A stretch of DNA of 24,228 bases from DASQPR01 sp035713725. Its GTDB lineage: Bacteria; Actinomycetota; Actinomycetes; Mycobacteriales; Micromonosporaceae. Of the stretch, positions 14,307-22,222 are shown piece after piece. Both the position numbers and the translations under genes were made by a program. Each line of letters opens with the position of its first letter. The stretch's first letter is position 1. Below the pieces are notes generated by a model that made no database searches, was not told where the DNA came from, and saw only the letters and a program-made list of their open reading frames with translations. The DNA lies in assembly GCA_035713725.1 (NCBI GenBank), contig DASTMZ010000131.1:1-24228 (forward strand), read 5' to 3'.

Positions 14307-14326
14307 CGCCGCGCCAGTGTCGGCGT
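14306..14326. terminator. Candidate bidirectional terminator
   Basis: ACGCCG and CGGCGT pair around a 9-nt loop directly after the dehydrogenase stop and within the 43-bp gap to the convergent gene. The stem is short and has no T-run, so this is a weak call. Confidence 0.3.
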
Positions 14327-14349
14327 GGACGAACGAGGCGGCGATCGGC

Positions 14350-16890
14350 TTACCGTGACGCGGCGGTCACCGAATCGATGCGCCCCAGTGCGAATTTGCG
14401 CTCGTCACCGCGCAGCCGGCACCAGGCGACCAGCATGCCTCCGGACAGCTCGATCGGTTCGATCACTCGGTCGCTGATCTCGCCCGAGCCGCTGGTATAC
14501 GCGATCCGCACCGGTTGCGCCGCGTCGATGGCGTCCGACAACACATCCCGTTCGCCGTCGCTTAACCGGCTCGCGTACCGCTCGACAAGCACCGATGTGG
14601 ACGTCACAGATGCGCCCGCCACGAGGTGCAGCCCCGGTCGGGTCGGCTCGGGCTCGGGCAGCGGCTCGGACAGCAGTTCGTCGGCCCGCTCGTACGGGTC
14701 GCTTGCCGGCACGCCGCTGCGGCGCGACTGGATCGGGATCACGGTCGCGAGCCGGCTCGCACGCCGCTTGGCAACGCGCTCCACCAACGGCAGGCCGTCC
14801 GAGCCCTCGCCGATCGGTGCGTACCCGGCCGACCGCAGTGCGCTCAGCGTCTCGGCCGCGTTCAGCGCGCTGCCGAGCACATTCGGTGCCACCGCGAATA
14901 GCGCGAGGCGGGCCAACGACTTCGCGGCGATGAGCTCGGTCAGCAACGCTTCGTCGTCGGCGCGCAACACGCACCCGACCGCGCGGACGCGGATCCCGCC
15001 GTGCCGGCGAGCGGTGTCGGCGATGAGATATTCGAGCGGCTGCGGCAGCGCACGGTTGGCCGCGCCGTCTTGCGTGCGACGCGCCGCGACCGCTCGGAGC
15101 GCATCTGTCAGGGAGTCGCCGGTGTGGCCCGCGTCGAGCGCTCGGCGCACCGATGCCGCGGAGAAGCGCCATGTCGTCGCACCGCCACGCGACTCCCGGT
15201 CGGCCGCGCCGTCGAGGAGCGCGGCGAGGTCGGCGGCCGGCGTACCGGTCACGACAACGGTCAGATCCGCCTGGAAGATCGCGTCCCGGGTGTGTTCGGG
15301 GAGCAGGCGTTCCGCGACCGCGACGAGGCGGGCGAGCCGGTCGCGCTCGTCGGCGCGACGACGCGATGCGATCGGCGGCACTGGCTCGCCGATCAGACCG
15401 GGTTGGTGGATCGCGGGACCGGATGCCCCACGCGGCGCCGGCGAACGACTCGGATCCGCGTCCGCCGCGAGCTCGCCGAGCACCGCACGGCCCAGCGAGG
15501 AGAGCGCGCCGCGCGCCGCGACGCCGAGCAAATGCGCCTCCGCCCATAACGACTCCACGGCGTACGTCGGGTCGGCCAGCCGTTGTGCCGAGGTCGGTCG
15601 ACGCCACGCCACCGAAGCGGCGAGTGCCTTCGCATCCGTGACGCTTCGGCCGGCCGGGATCTCCGTCGCCGTCGTCAGAAGGTCACCGCGCAACTCCGCG
15701 GCCGCCGACGCATAGGCATCGTCGGCCAGCGCTGGTCGCGGCACGCTGTCGTCCGGTCGGTCCACGAGCGTCGGTACCGTCCGCAGATCCCACCACGCGT
15801 CGATCAGTGTGGCGAGCCGCCCAGCCGGAGACTCGGCGAGCCATTCGTCATATGCCGCGGTGGGCAGCAACACGTCCCCGTCCGTCTCGACGAGGCCGAC
15901 GTCGGCGGCGAGCGTGAGCCACATCCGTACCGCCGGCTCGGTAAGGCCCGTCGACTTACCGATCCGGCGGATTTCGCGGACCCCGATGCCGCCGGTCTTG
16001 AGCAGCACCGGCGCGGCCATCTCGCATTCGTCGAGGACCAGCGCCACGTGTTCGGCGGCCACCGCCGCGGCCGCCGCGGCGTCGCGGTCGACCACCGCGG
16101 CCGATGCGCCAGCCTTCGTTGCGACCTCTGGGCGCGGCGTGAGGGTCGGATGCCAGTCCTCGCCGCGCACCGCCAGCGCGACCTCGCGCGGCACCACGAT
16201 CTGCTGCCAGTCCGCGATGACCAAGCCGTGTGCGAGCAGCCATGCGATCGACGGATCGGGCCGGGCGCTGTAGAGGAACGGCCCGTCGTGGTCGAGCACC
16301 GGCCCGTGCCACGCGGCCTCCGTGAGGCGCTCGCGTTGCGCGGAGGGCGCGGCGTCGACCAGCGCGCGCACCGCGTCGCCGTCGCGGTAGAAGTCCGCGA
16401 TCGCCGCGACGAGCTCGTGCTTGCGCGCCGTCGGGCTGATGCCCAAGACGGACGCGCGGGTACGAAGGTCGTCGAGGGTACGAGGCGCCAGCAGATCCGC
16501 GATGCGGGGCCCGAGGTGCAGCGGTCGCGGCAGCGCCGTGGCAAGCGCCGGCGCGACATATACGTCGTCGTCGACGACCCACGCCAGCGCCCACCACTCG
16601 CACACCGCCAACGCGGCACGGAACAGCCCGTCGTCGACGTCGACACCGAGCACGCTAGCCAGGTCGTCCACCTCGATGCCGGCGGTGCCGTAGACGACGA
16701 CCGTCTCGAGCAGCTCGACGCACGGCTGGGGCAGGCCGCGCAAGGCGGTCTCGATGCCGTAGGGCGCGCCGAGACGGATCGCGACATCGCCCAGATGGCG
16801 GGCGCCGAGCGTCTCCGGGCGCCGGGCCAGGATTGCCGCGAGTTCGTCGCGGCTGCGCTCGGCAAGCCACCGCACGAGCGTGGAGGTCAC
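14350..16890 (-). CDS. Helicase-associated protein with WYL domain (XPB N-terminal-like)
   Basis: An 846-residue cytoplasmic protein. Residues 1-~200 are helical (WLAERSRDELAAILARRPE at the start), about 525-670 resemble the XPB/Ssl2 helicase-associated domain (FQADLTVVVTG through LEYLIADTARRHGGIRV), and about 785-846 form a WYL-type ligand-sensing domain (DAIDAAQPVRIAYTSG ... LVAWCRLRGDERKFALGRID). Walker and DEAD-box motifs are absent, so it is not a helicase itself. Mycobacteria have a similar protein next to the XPB gene; here no XPB gene is in the window. A DNA-damage or helicase-partner role is inferred. It starts with GTG, divergent from tryptophan dioxygenase, with no clear ribosome site. 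The middle (about 440-480) is rich in Ala/Asp/Pro and probably flexible. Confidence 0.85.
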   Translation of the reverse strand: MTSTLVRWLAERSRDELAAILARRPETLGARHLGDVAIRLGAPYGIETALRGLPQPCVELLETVVVYGTAGIEVDDLASVLGVDVDDGLFRAALAVCEWWALAWVVDDDVYVAPALATALPRPLHLGPRIADLLAPRTLDDLRTRASVLGISPTARKHELVAAIADFYRDGDAVRALVDAAPSAQRERLTEAAWHGPVLDHDGPFLYSARPDPSIAWLLAHGLVIADWQQIVVPREVALAVRGEDWHPTLTPRPEVATKAGASAAVVDRDAAAAAAVAAEHVALVLDECEMAAPVLLKTGGIGVREIRRIGKSTGLTEPAVRMWLTLAADVGLVETDGDVLLPTAAYDEWLAESPAGRLATLIDAWWDLRTVPTLVDRPDDSVPRPALADDAYASAAAELRGDLLTTATEIPAGRSVTDAKALAASVAWRRPTSAQRLADPTYAVESLWAEAHLLGVAARGALSSLGRAVLGELAADADPSRSPAPRGASGPAIHQPGLIGEPVPPIASRRRADERDRLARLVAVAERLLPEHTRDAIFQADLTVVVTGTPAADLAALLDGAADRESRGGATTWRFSAASVRRALDAGHTGDSLTDALRAVAARRTQDGAANRALPQPLEYLIADTARRHGGIRVRAVGCVLRADDEALLTELIAAKSLARLALFAVAPNVLGSALNAAETLSALRSAGYAPIGEGSDGLPLVERVAKRRASRLATVIPIQSRRSGVPASDPYERADELLSEPLPEPEPTRPGLHLVAGASVTSTSVLVERYASRLSDGERDVLSDAIDAAQPVRIAYTSGSGEISDRVIEPIELSGGMLVAWCRLRGDERKFALGRIDSVTAASR

Positions 16891-16963
16891 GTTGCCTGAA
16901 TGTGCCGTACCCCGCCCGCTCCGTCAACCGCAACCTTCGCGCGCCTCTGGTTGCGTCGGGCGC

Positions 16964-16969
16964 TAGCGT
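16964..16969 (+). promoter_or_regulatory. Leaderless -10 box for tryptophan dioxygenase
   Basis: GCTAGCGTG places TAGCGT 6 nt before GTG 16976 with no ribosome site. It shares the extended GNTANNNTG form with three other boxes in this window. Confidence 0.55.
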
Positions 16970-16975
16970 GAGCTG

Positions 16976-17785
16976 GTGACGAACGCCGCCGGTGACACCT
17001 GGGAAGGCCCGCGCTTCGGCGAGCAGGGCGGGGTCCTCACGTACGGGTCGTATCTCCGCCTTGCCGAACTGCTCGGCCAGCAGCGGCCGGAATCCGATCC
17101 ACCCGCGCACGACGAGCTGCTGTTCATCACCATCCACCAGGTCTACGAGCTGTGGTTCCAGCTGCTGCTCGCCGAGCTGACCGACGCCCGCGACCGGATG
17201 CTCGCCGGCGAGGCCTACCTGCCTCGGGTCCGGCTCGAGCGGTGCCTCGCGATCGAGCGCGTACTGATCGCCCAAGTCGACGTCATCGACACCATGACGC
17301 CACAGGACTTCCTGGTGTTCCGGACGAAGCTCGCGCCCGCATCGGGATTCCAGTCCGCCCAGTTCCGGGAGATCGAATTCCTCTCCGGGCTGAAGGATCC
17401 CGGCTACCTCGACCGGTTCCGTGGGCTCACCGACGCGGAACGCGATCAGCTCAAGCGGCGTCTCGACGAGCCGTCGCTGTGGGACGCGTACCTCGCCTCG
17501 ATGCGCGCGGCCGGTTTCGACGTCGCGACGGAGGACGACCGGCTGCAGTCGCTGCGGGCCGTCGCGCACGACCGCGCCGCGTACGGGCCGCTATGGGACC
17601 TTGCCGAGGCGCTCGTGGACCACGATCAGGCGTGGTCGTTGTGGCGCGCACGGCATGTGCTGATGGCCGAACGCCAGATCGGTACGAAGCCTGGCACCGG
17701 TGGCTCGGCCGGCGGCGTGTACCTGCGAACTCGTACCGATCTGCGGTTCTACCCGGAGTTGTGGGAGCTGCGCAGCCAGTTGTAG
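16976..17785 (+). CDS. kynA: Tryptophan 2,3-dioxygenase
   Basis: A 269-residue haem dioxygenase, the usual bacterial length. The distal-side histidine H54 is in FITIHQVYELWF; the proximal haem ligand H227 is in RARHVLMAERQIG, followed by the substrate loop KPGTGGSAGG (GTGG at 240-243) and the C-terminal FYPELWELR. It opens the indole ring of tryptophan to N-formylkynurenine, the first step of the kynurenine pathway. No formamidase or kynureninase gene is adjacent. GTG 16976 is chosen from the -10 box 6 nt upstream and from the match of the N-terminus to the family. It converges on the sugar-kinase gene with a 28-bp gap. Confidence 0.95.
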   Translation: MTNAAGDTWEGPRFGEQGGVLTYGSYLRLAELLGQQRPESDPPAHDELLFITIHQVYELWFQLLLAELTDARDRMLAGEAYLPRVRLERCLAIERVLIAQVDVIDTMTPQDFLVFRTKLAPASGFQSAQFREIEFLSGLKDPGYLDRFRGLTDAERDQLKRRLDEPSLWDAYLASMRAAGFDVATEDDRLQSLRAVAHDRAAYGPLWDLAEALVDHDQAWSLWRARHVLMAERQIGTKPGTGGSAGGVYLRTRTDLRFYPELWELRSQL

Positions 17786-17813
17786 GCGTTGTCGTGGCTG
17801 ATTCGAGGCGACG

Positions 17814-18815
17814 TCAGAGGACCGCTGGCCACGCCGGCTCGGCCGCACGCTCGGTCAGCGCGCCGCGCACCACCGCTTCGATCCGGGGCGAGACGGCCGC
17901 CCACCGGTCGAGCGCGAGCAGTGCGGCGCCGGTGACCGGCCGGTCGTTGGTGATCTCGATGTGGGCACGCGGTGCGATGTCCCGCAGTGCCGCGACGACG
18001 GGGCCGTGCAGCGACGTACGCCGAGCCGCGAGTACGCCGCCGCCGAGCACGATGGTGTGGCGCGTGTCGAGCAGATCCAGCCGGTGCGCAGCGATCCGGG
18101 CCAGCGCGACGATTTCCCGTACCTGCTGGTCGACAACGCTGCGCGCCACGTCGTCGCCGCCCTCCGCGATGTCGAACAGCAACGGGGTGAGCTCCTCGAT
18201 CCGAACCCTCGGGATTTCGCCGAGATGGATCGCCGCACCAACATCCTCGACGCGTACCCGCCCGAAGTGCGCGGCCACCGCCGCGGACAACCGGGTTGCC
18301 GGACCGCGGCCGTCCTCGCCGCGGGCCGCGTGCCACAGTGCGAGCGAGGCGAGGTGATGGCCGCCGCCCCAATCGCCGCTCACCGAGCCGAGCGACGGGA
18401 AGCGAGCGGTGCGGCCGTCCGCGCGACGGCCCACGCAGTTGATGCCGGCGCCGCAGATGACCGCGATCGCGTCCGGATCGGCGGTGCCTGCCCGGAGCAA
18501 CGCGAAGAGGTCGTTGTCGACGATGCTCTCGTTGGCCCATCCGGCGTCGCCGACCGCCTTTGCGTAGCGCTCCACTTCGATCGGCAGGTCCACACCGGCG
18601 AGGTAGGCGGCAAGCAGGTCGGCGGCCACGCCCGCGGTGGTGAGCGCCGGTCGTACGAGCGCGTCGATGACCGCGATCGACCCCGCCACGCCGAGGCTGT
18701 CCGGCGACGAACCGGGACCGCGCACGTAGGCGAGGATCCGGCCGTCCTCGGCGCCGACCACGACATCGGTCTTCGAGTTGCCGCCGTCGATCGCGAGGAA
18801 GTGCCTCACGCGCAT
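17814..18815 (-). CDS. BadF/BadG-family sugar kinase (N-acetylglucosamine kinase-like)
   Basis: A 333-residue ASKHA-fold ATPase. The N-terminal phosphate loop is FLAIDGGNSKTDVVV, with the later loops VICGAGINCVGR, GDWGGGHHLA and IVLGGGVLAA in the order seen in N-acetylglucosamine kinases of this family. It would phosphorylate an imported amino sugar in the cytoplasm. It is the last gene of the ROK-ABC operon: its ATG overlaps the preceding permease stop by one base (TGATG). Other members act as glucosamine kinases or acyl-CoA dehydratase activators; the latter are unlikely because the cluster-binding cysteines are missing. Confidence 0.85.
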   Translation of the reverse strand: MRVRHFLAIDGGNSKTDVVVGAEDGRILAYVRGPGSSPDSLGVAGSIAVIDALVRPALTTAGVAADLLAAYLAGVDLPIEVERYAKAVGDAGWANESIVDNDLFALLRAGTADPDAIAVICGAGINCVGRRADGRTARFPSLGSVSGDWGGGHHLASLALWHAARGEDGRGPATRLSAAVAAHFGRVRVEDVGAAIHLGEIPRVRIEELTPLLFDIAEGGDDVARSVVDQQVREIVALARIAAHRLDLLDTRHTIVLGGGVLAARRTSLHGPVVAALRDIAPRAHIEITNDRPVTGAALLALDRWAAVSPRIEAVVRGALTERAAEPAWPAVL

Positions 18816-19711
18816 CAGCCCTTAACACCGGTTAGCGTGACGCCTTGGACGAACGCCTTTTGGGCGAAGAAGAACAGCACGAGGATCGGTGCGACGGTGA
18901 TGACCGCGGCCGCCATGATGAGGTTCCACTCGACGTTGTGCAGGCCGTGGAACGATGCCAGCGCAAACGACAGCGTCCAGTTGCTGCGGTTCTCGCTGGT
19001 ATACAGATACGGACCGTAGTAGTCGTTCCAGCACGCGAAGAACATGAACATCGCGGCGGCGGCGATGCCAGGGCGTGCCATCGGGATCACCACGCGCCAC
19101 AGCACGCCCCACTCGCCCGCGCCGTCGACACGCGCGGCGTCCAGATACTCGTCCGGGATCGTCACCATGAACTGCCGCAACAGGAATATCGAGAACGCGT
19201 CGCCGAGCAGGTTCGGCAGGATCAGCGGCCACAGGGTGCCGGTGAGGTGGAAGTTCGCCCACCACAGATAGAGCGGCACGGTGGTGATCTGTGGTGGCAG
19301 CAGCATCATGCAGATGATGACGAGGAACACCACATTGCGGCCGCGCCAGCGGAGCTTCGCCAACGCGTACGCCGCCGGAATGCTGGACACGAGCATGAAG
19401 CCGGTGGCGAGGCACGCGTACAACAACGTATTCAGCAGGTAGCGGCCCATGTCCAGCTTGCGGAACACGTCGAGGTAGTTGCCGAAGTGCCAGTGTGTCG
19501 GCCAGTAGTTGCTGGTCAGCGACTGCTGGTCCGACATGAACGACGTCAGCACGATGAAGGCGACCGGTGCGAGCGCGCACACCGCGATCGCGATCCCGAT
19601 CGAGTGGCGCGCCACAAAGTACAGCAGTCCGTCTCGCCGGGCGCGCCGGACCGGAGTCGGTGTCGGTCCGGCGACTTGCGTCCGCGCCGACGGGGCGGTC
19701 ACGGCGGTCAT
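18815..19711 (-). CDS. Sugar ABC permease 2 (MalG-like)
   Basis: A 298-residue membrane protein with six hydrophobic segments, the first at ~35-58 (SIGIAIAVCALAPVAFIVLTSF). The EAA loop reads YLDAARVDGAGEWGVLWRVVIP; the ending QKAFVQGVTLTGVKG is typical of MalG/AraQ-type CUT1 permeases. The ~30-residue N-terminal tail is polar. Its ATG overlaps the stop of a 13-codon ORF that itself overlaps the stop of the other permease. No ATPase gene is in the operon. Confidence 0.92.
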   Translation of the reverse strand: MTAVTAPSARTQVAGPTPTPVRRARRDGLLYFVARHSIGIAIAVCALAPVAFIVLTSFMSDQQSLTSNYWPTHWHFGNYLDVFRKLDMGRYLLNTLLYACLATGFMLVSSIPAAYALAKLRWRGRNVVFLVIICMMLLPPQITTVPLYLWWANFHLTGTLWPLILPNLLGDAFSIFLLRQFMVTIPDEYLDAARVDGAGEWGVLWRVVIPMARPGIAAAAMFMFFACWNDYYGPYLYTSENRSNWTLSFALASFHGLHNVEWNLIMAAAVITVAPILVLFFFAQKAFVQGVTLTGVKG

Positions 19712-19749
19712 GACGTTGCTCCGTCGAGCGCAGCGGTCGAGTCGGTCAT
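19708..19749 (-). CDS. 13-codon ORF bridging the two permease genes
   Basis: Reads MTDSTAALDGATS then stop. Its ATG (19749) overlaps the upstream permease stop as ATGA and its stop overlaps the downstream permease start as ATGA (19711-19708). It fills the 34-bp gap between permeases so that a ribosome can move by stop-start re-initiation. It is in a different frame from the downstream permease and may act only as a coupling mini-ORF. A coding role for the peptide is unproven. Confidence 0.35.
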   Translation of the reverse strand: MTDSTAALDGATS

Positions 19750-20783
19750 GACGCCCCCTCGGTGAATGCGCGGGATCGGCGCAGCAGCACCGCGATGACG
19801 GCGAGCGTGACGAGGAAGAGCACGATCGCGAGCGCGTTGGCGTAGCCGAGCAGGTTCTGCGGGAAACCGGCCTGATAGAGATAGAGCGGGTAGGTCAGCG
19901 TCGATTCCTGCGGGTAGCCGAAGCTGCCCGACGCACCGCCTCCGACGGTCGCCTGGCCGGATGCGGCCGCGGCGGCGACCGCTGCCTCGGTGAAGAACGA
20001 CAGGGTCGCGATGATGCCGGTGATCGAGATGAACAGCACGACCGGCGCGATCGTTGGCAGCGTGACGTTGCGGAAGCGCTGCCACGCGTTCGCGCCGTCG
20101 ATCGCCGCCGCCTCGTAGAGGCTGACCGGCACGTCGAGCAACGCGGCGAGGAAGATCACCATCGTATTGCCGATGCCCCACATGGACAGCAGCACCAACG
20201 ACGGTTTGGACCACGACGGCGAGTTGAACCAGAGTGGCCCGTCGATGCCGAACTTGCCCAGCAGCGTGTCCACCGGACCGACGCCGGGCTTCAGCACGTA
20301 GACGAACGCGAGCACGCCGGCCACCGTCGGAATCATCGCGGGCAGATAGAACACCGTGCGATAAAACGACGAGCTGCGCCGGAACTTGCTGAGCAGCATG
20401 GCGCTGCCGAGTCCGGTGAGGATCTGTGCCGGCACCATGACGAGCACGAACCACAGCGTGTTCCACGCCGCCGTCCGCACGAACGGATCCTGGAAGAGGT
20501 ACCGATAGTTGCCGAGACCGAACCACGTTCCCGGCGCGTCGAGAATGCCGAACTTGTGCAGCGACGAGTTCAGCGCGACGCCAAGCGGGAAGATCAGGAA
20601 GATCGCGATGCCGAGCAGCGCGGGTGCCATGAATGACGTGACGGTCAGGTAGTGCCGTCGGGTACGCCGTCGACGCGAGGCGGACTGACCCGGCGTGACA
20701 GTGCTCGACCCGGGCGCGGTCACGCCGGGCCGCCGGCGCGGCCGGGCTAACCCGGGCCGCGCCGACGCGTCGGTGGCGGACAT
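19746..20783 (-). CDS. Sugar ABC permease 1 (MalF-like)
   Basis: A 345-residue CUT1-family membrane protein. A ~45-residue Arg/Pro/Ser-rich cytoplasmic tail precedes the first helix (SFMAPALLGIAIFLIFPLGVA); five further hydrophobic segments follow. The EAA loop is YEAAAIDGANAWQRFRNVTLPT. An unusual Ala/Gly-rich insert (VAAAAASGQATVGGGASG) lies in the loop before the last helix. It starts 4 bp after the binding-protein stop. With the MalG-like subunit it forms the sugar channel. Confidence 0.92.
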   Translation of the reverse strand: MSATDASARPGLARPRRRPGVTAPGSSTVTPGQSASRRRRTRRHYLTVTSFMAPALLGIAIFLIFPLGVALNSSLHKFGILDAPGTWFGLGNYRYLFQDPFVRTAAWNTLWFVLVMVPAQILTGLGSAMLLSKFRRSSSFYRTVFYLPAMIPTVAGVLAFVYVLKPGVGPVDTLLGKFGIDGPLWFNSPSWSKPSLVLLSMWGIGNTMVIFLAALLDVPVSLYEAAAIDGANAWQRFRNVTLPTIAPVVLFISITGIIATLSFFTEAAVAAAAASGQATVGGGASGSFGYPQESTLTYPLYLYQAGFPQNLLGYANALAIVLFLVTLAVIAVLLRRSRAFTEGAS

Positions 20784-20787
20784 GTAG

Positions 20788-22125
20788 CTATCCCGCTATC
20801 GCTAGGGCTTGGTTGATCTGGGTATCCAGTTGTGTCAGGCCGGCCGCCAGGTTTGGCACCTTGCCCGCCTGCCACTTGTCGACGAACGCGCCCATGTCGT
20901 CCTGGTACGTCGTGCCAGCGCCGCTCGGTGGCGTGGTCGACGTCGCCGGGTTCGACGAGATCTGCAGGAACACCTTGAAATTCGGGTCGGCGGACAGGTT
21001 CGGCGACTTCAGCGCGGAGAACGTGGTGGGTACGTTCTTGATGCCGTTGGCGAGCTTGACCATGGCGTCGGTGTTCGTCGTGAGGTACTTGATGAACTCC
21101 CACGCCGCCTCGGGGTTCTTCGAACCGCGCGAGATGCCGATGACGTTGCCGGTGATGTAGCCCGAGCCGTAGGCGGATGCCCGGTCGGCGGATACCGGTA
21201 TCGGTGCGACACCATAGTCCACCTTGGACTCGTCGGCCTGGATCGACGCGATGCGCCACTCGCCGTCCATGTTGATGGCGAGCTTGCCGGCCTCGAACGC
21301 GTTCTGCGCGCTGAACTCGTCGCCGAAGCTCGCCTCGAACTTTGTGAGCTTGGCGTAGCCGTACCAGTCGACGAGCTGCTTCTGCCAGGTGAGCAGCTGC
21401 TGCCATGCCGGGTCCGTACCGATCGCGGACTTGCCGTCATCGGTCAGCCACTTCGCGCCGACCATCGGGGCAAAGTGCGAGGCGGAGTTCTCGTACTGGC
21501 CGAACAGCGGGTCCCAGCCGGCGACCTTGATCGACCCGTCCGGGTTGAACTTCGTGAGCGCCTTCGCGTCGGCGGCCAGTTCGTCGAGTGTCTTCGGCGG
21601 ATCCGCGATGCCGGCCGCGGCGAACATCGTCTTGTTGTAGTAGATACCGTAGGCGTCGTTGAGGAACGGCATCGTGCAGCGCTTGCCGTTGTATTGCGTG
21701 TAGTTGAGCACCGGCGTCGGGATGTCCGACAGGTTGATCTTGTCGCGCTTGATGTACGGCGTGAGGTCCTGCCACGCGCCCGACTGGCAGAACTTGCCGA
21801 CGATGTCGGTGGAGAACGACAGGCCGACGTCCGGTCCGCCACCGGCCGCGATCGCCTGGGTCATCTTCTCGTCGTCCTGACCGTCCTTCACGGTCACATG
21901 GATCTTCGGGTGCGATGCCTCGAAGTCACTGACGACGCCCTGGATCGCCGCGGACTCGCGGTCGGTGAAGAAGTGCCAGAACGTGATGTCGCCCGATGCC
22001 TGCGAGCCCGGGGACGCGATCGGCTTGGTCGGGTGGCTGCTTGGCGTACAAGCAGCGATGGCGAGCAACGCCATGGCAATGGCGGCCGCGCCGGCAAGAC
22101 GCGTGGGCCGCGGGTGAGGCTTCAT
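20788..22125 (-). CDS. Sugar-binding lipoprotein of the ABC importer
   Basis: A 445-residue extracellular solute-binding protein, family 1. It has a basic start, hydrophobic core and lipobox LAIAAC with C26 as the lipidated cysteine, so it is Sec-exported and membrane-anchored. The mature part begins with SGDITFWHFFTDRES and has MPFLNDAYGIYYNKTMF and GKLAINMDGEWR, typical of CUT1 sugar receptors. GGAG sits 7 nt before the ATG. The ligand is unknown; an amino sugar or its oligomer is suggested by the kinase at the end of the operon. Confidence 0.93.
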   Translation of the reverse strand: MKPHPRPTRLAGAAAIAMALLAIAACTPSSHPTKPIASPGSQASGDITFWHFFTDRESAAIQGVVSDFEASHPKIHVTVKDGQDDEKMTQAIAAGGGPDVGLSFSTDIVGKFCQSGAWQDLTPYIKRDKINLSDIPTPVLNYTQYNGKRCTMPFLNDAYGIYYNKTMFAAAGIADPPKTLDELAADAKALTKFNPDGSIKVAGWDPLFGQYENSASHFAPMVGAKWLTDDGKSAIGTDPAWQQLLTWQKQLVDWYGYAKLTKFEASFGDEFSAQNAFEAGKLAINMDGEWRIASIQADESKVDYGVAPIPVSADRASAYGSGYITGNVIGISRGSKNPEAAWEFIKYLTTNTDAMVKLANGIKNVPTTFSALKSPNLSADPNFKVFLQISSNPATSTTPPSGAGTTYQDDMGAFVDKWQAGKVPNLAAGLTQLDTQINQALAIAG

Positions 22126-22222
22126 GGCCGTACTCCAATCGAGCGGGATCTGCGGGGTGGACGGGGATTGCGTCAGGCGGTTCGGGGGTGGGCGGAGCGG
22201 TGCGACGGTGCGAGTGGTGCGG

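Noticed and set aside
15583..16899. 438-codon plus-strand open frame opposite the helicase-associated gene
   Set aside because: Composition is that of an antisense shadow; the minus-strand product has recognisable domains.
18833..18838. TAGCGT in GTTAGCGTG, identical to the leaderless boxes
   Set aside because: It lies inside permease codons on the opposite strand and no plus-strand start follows at the right distance.
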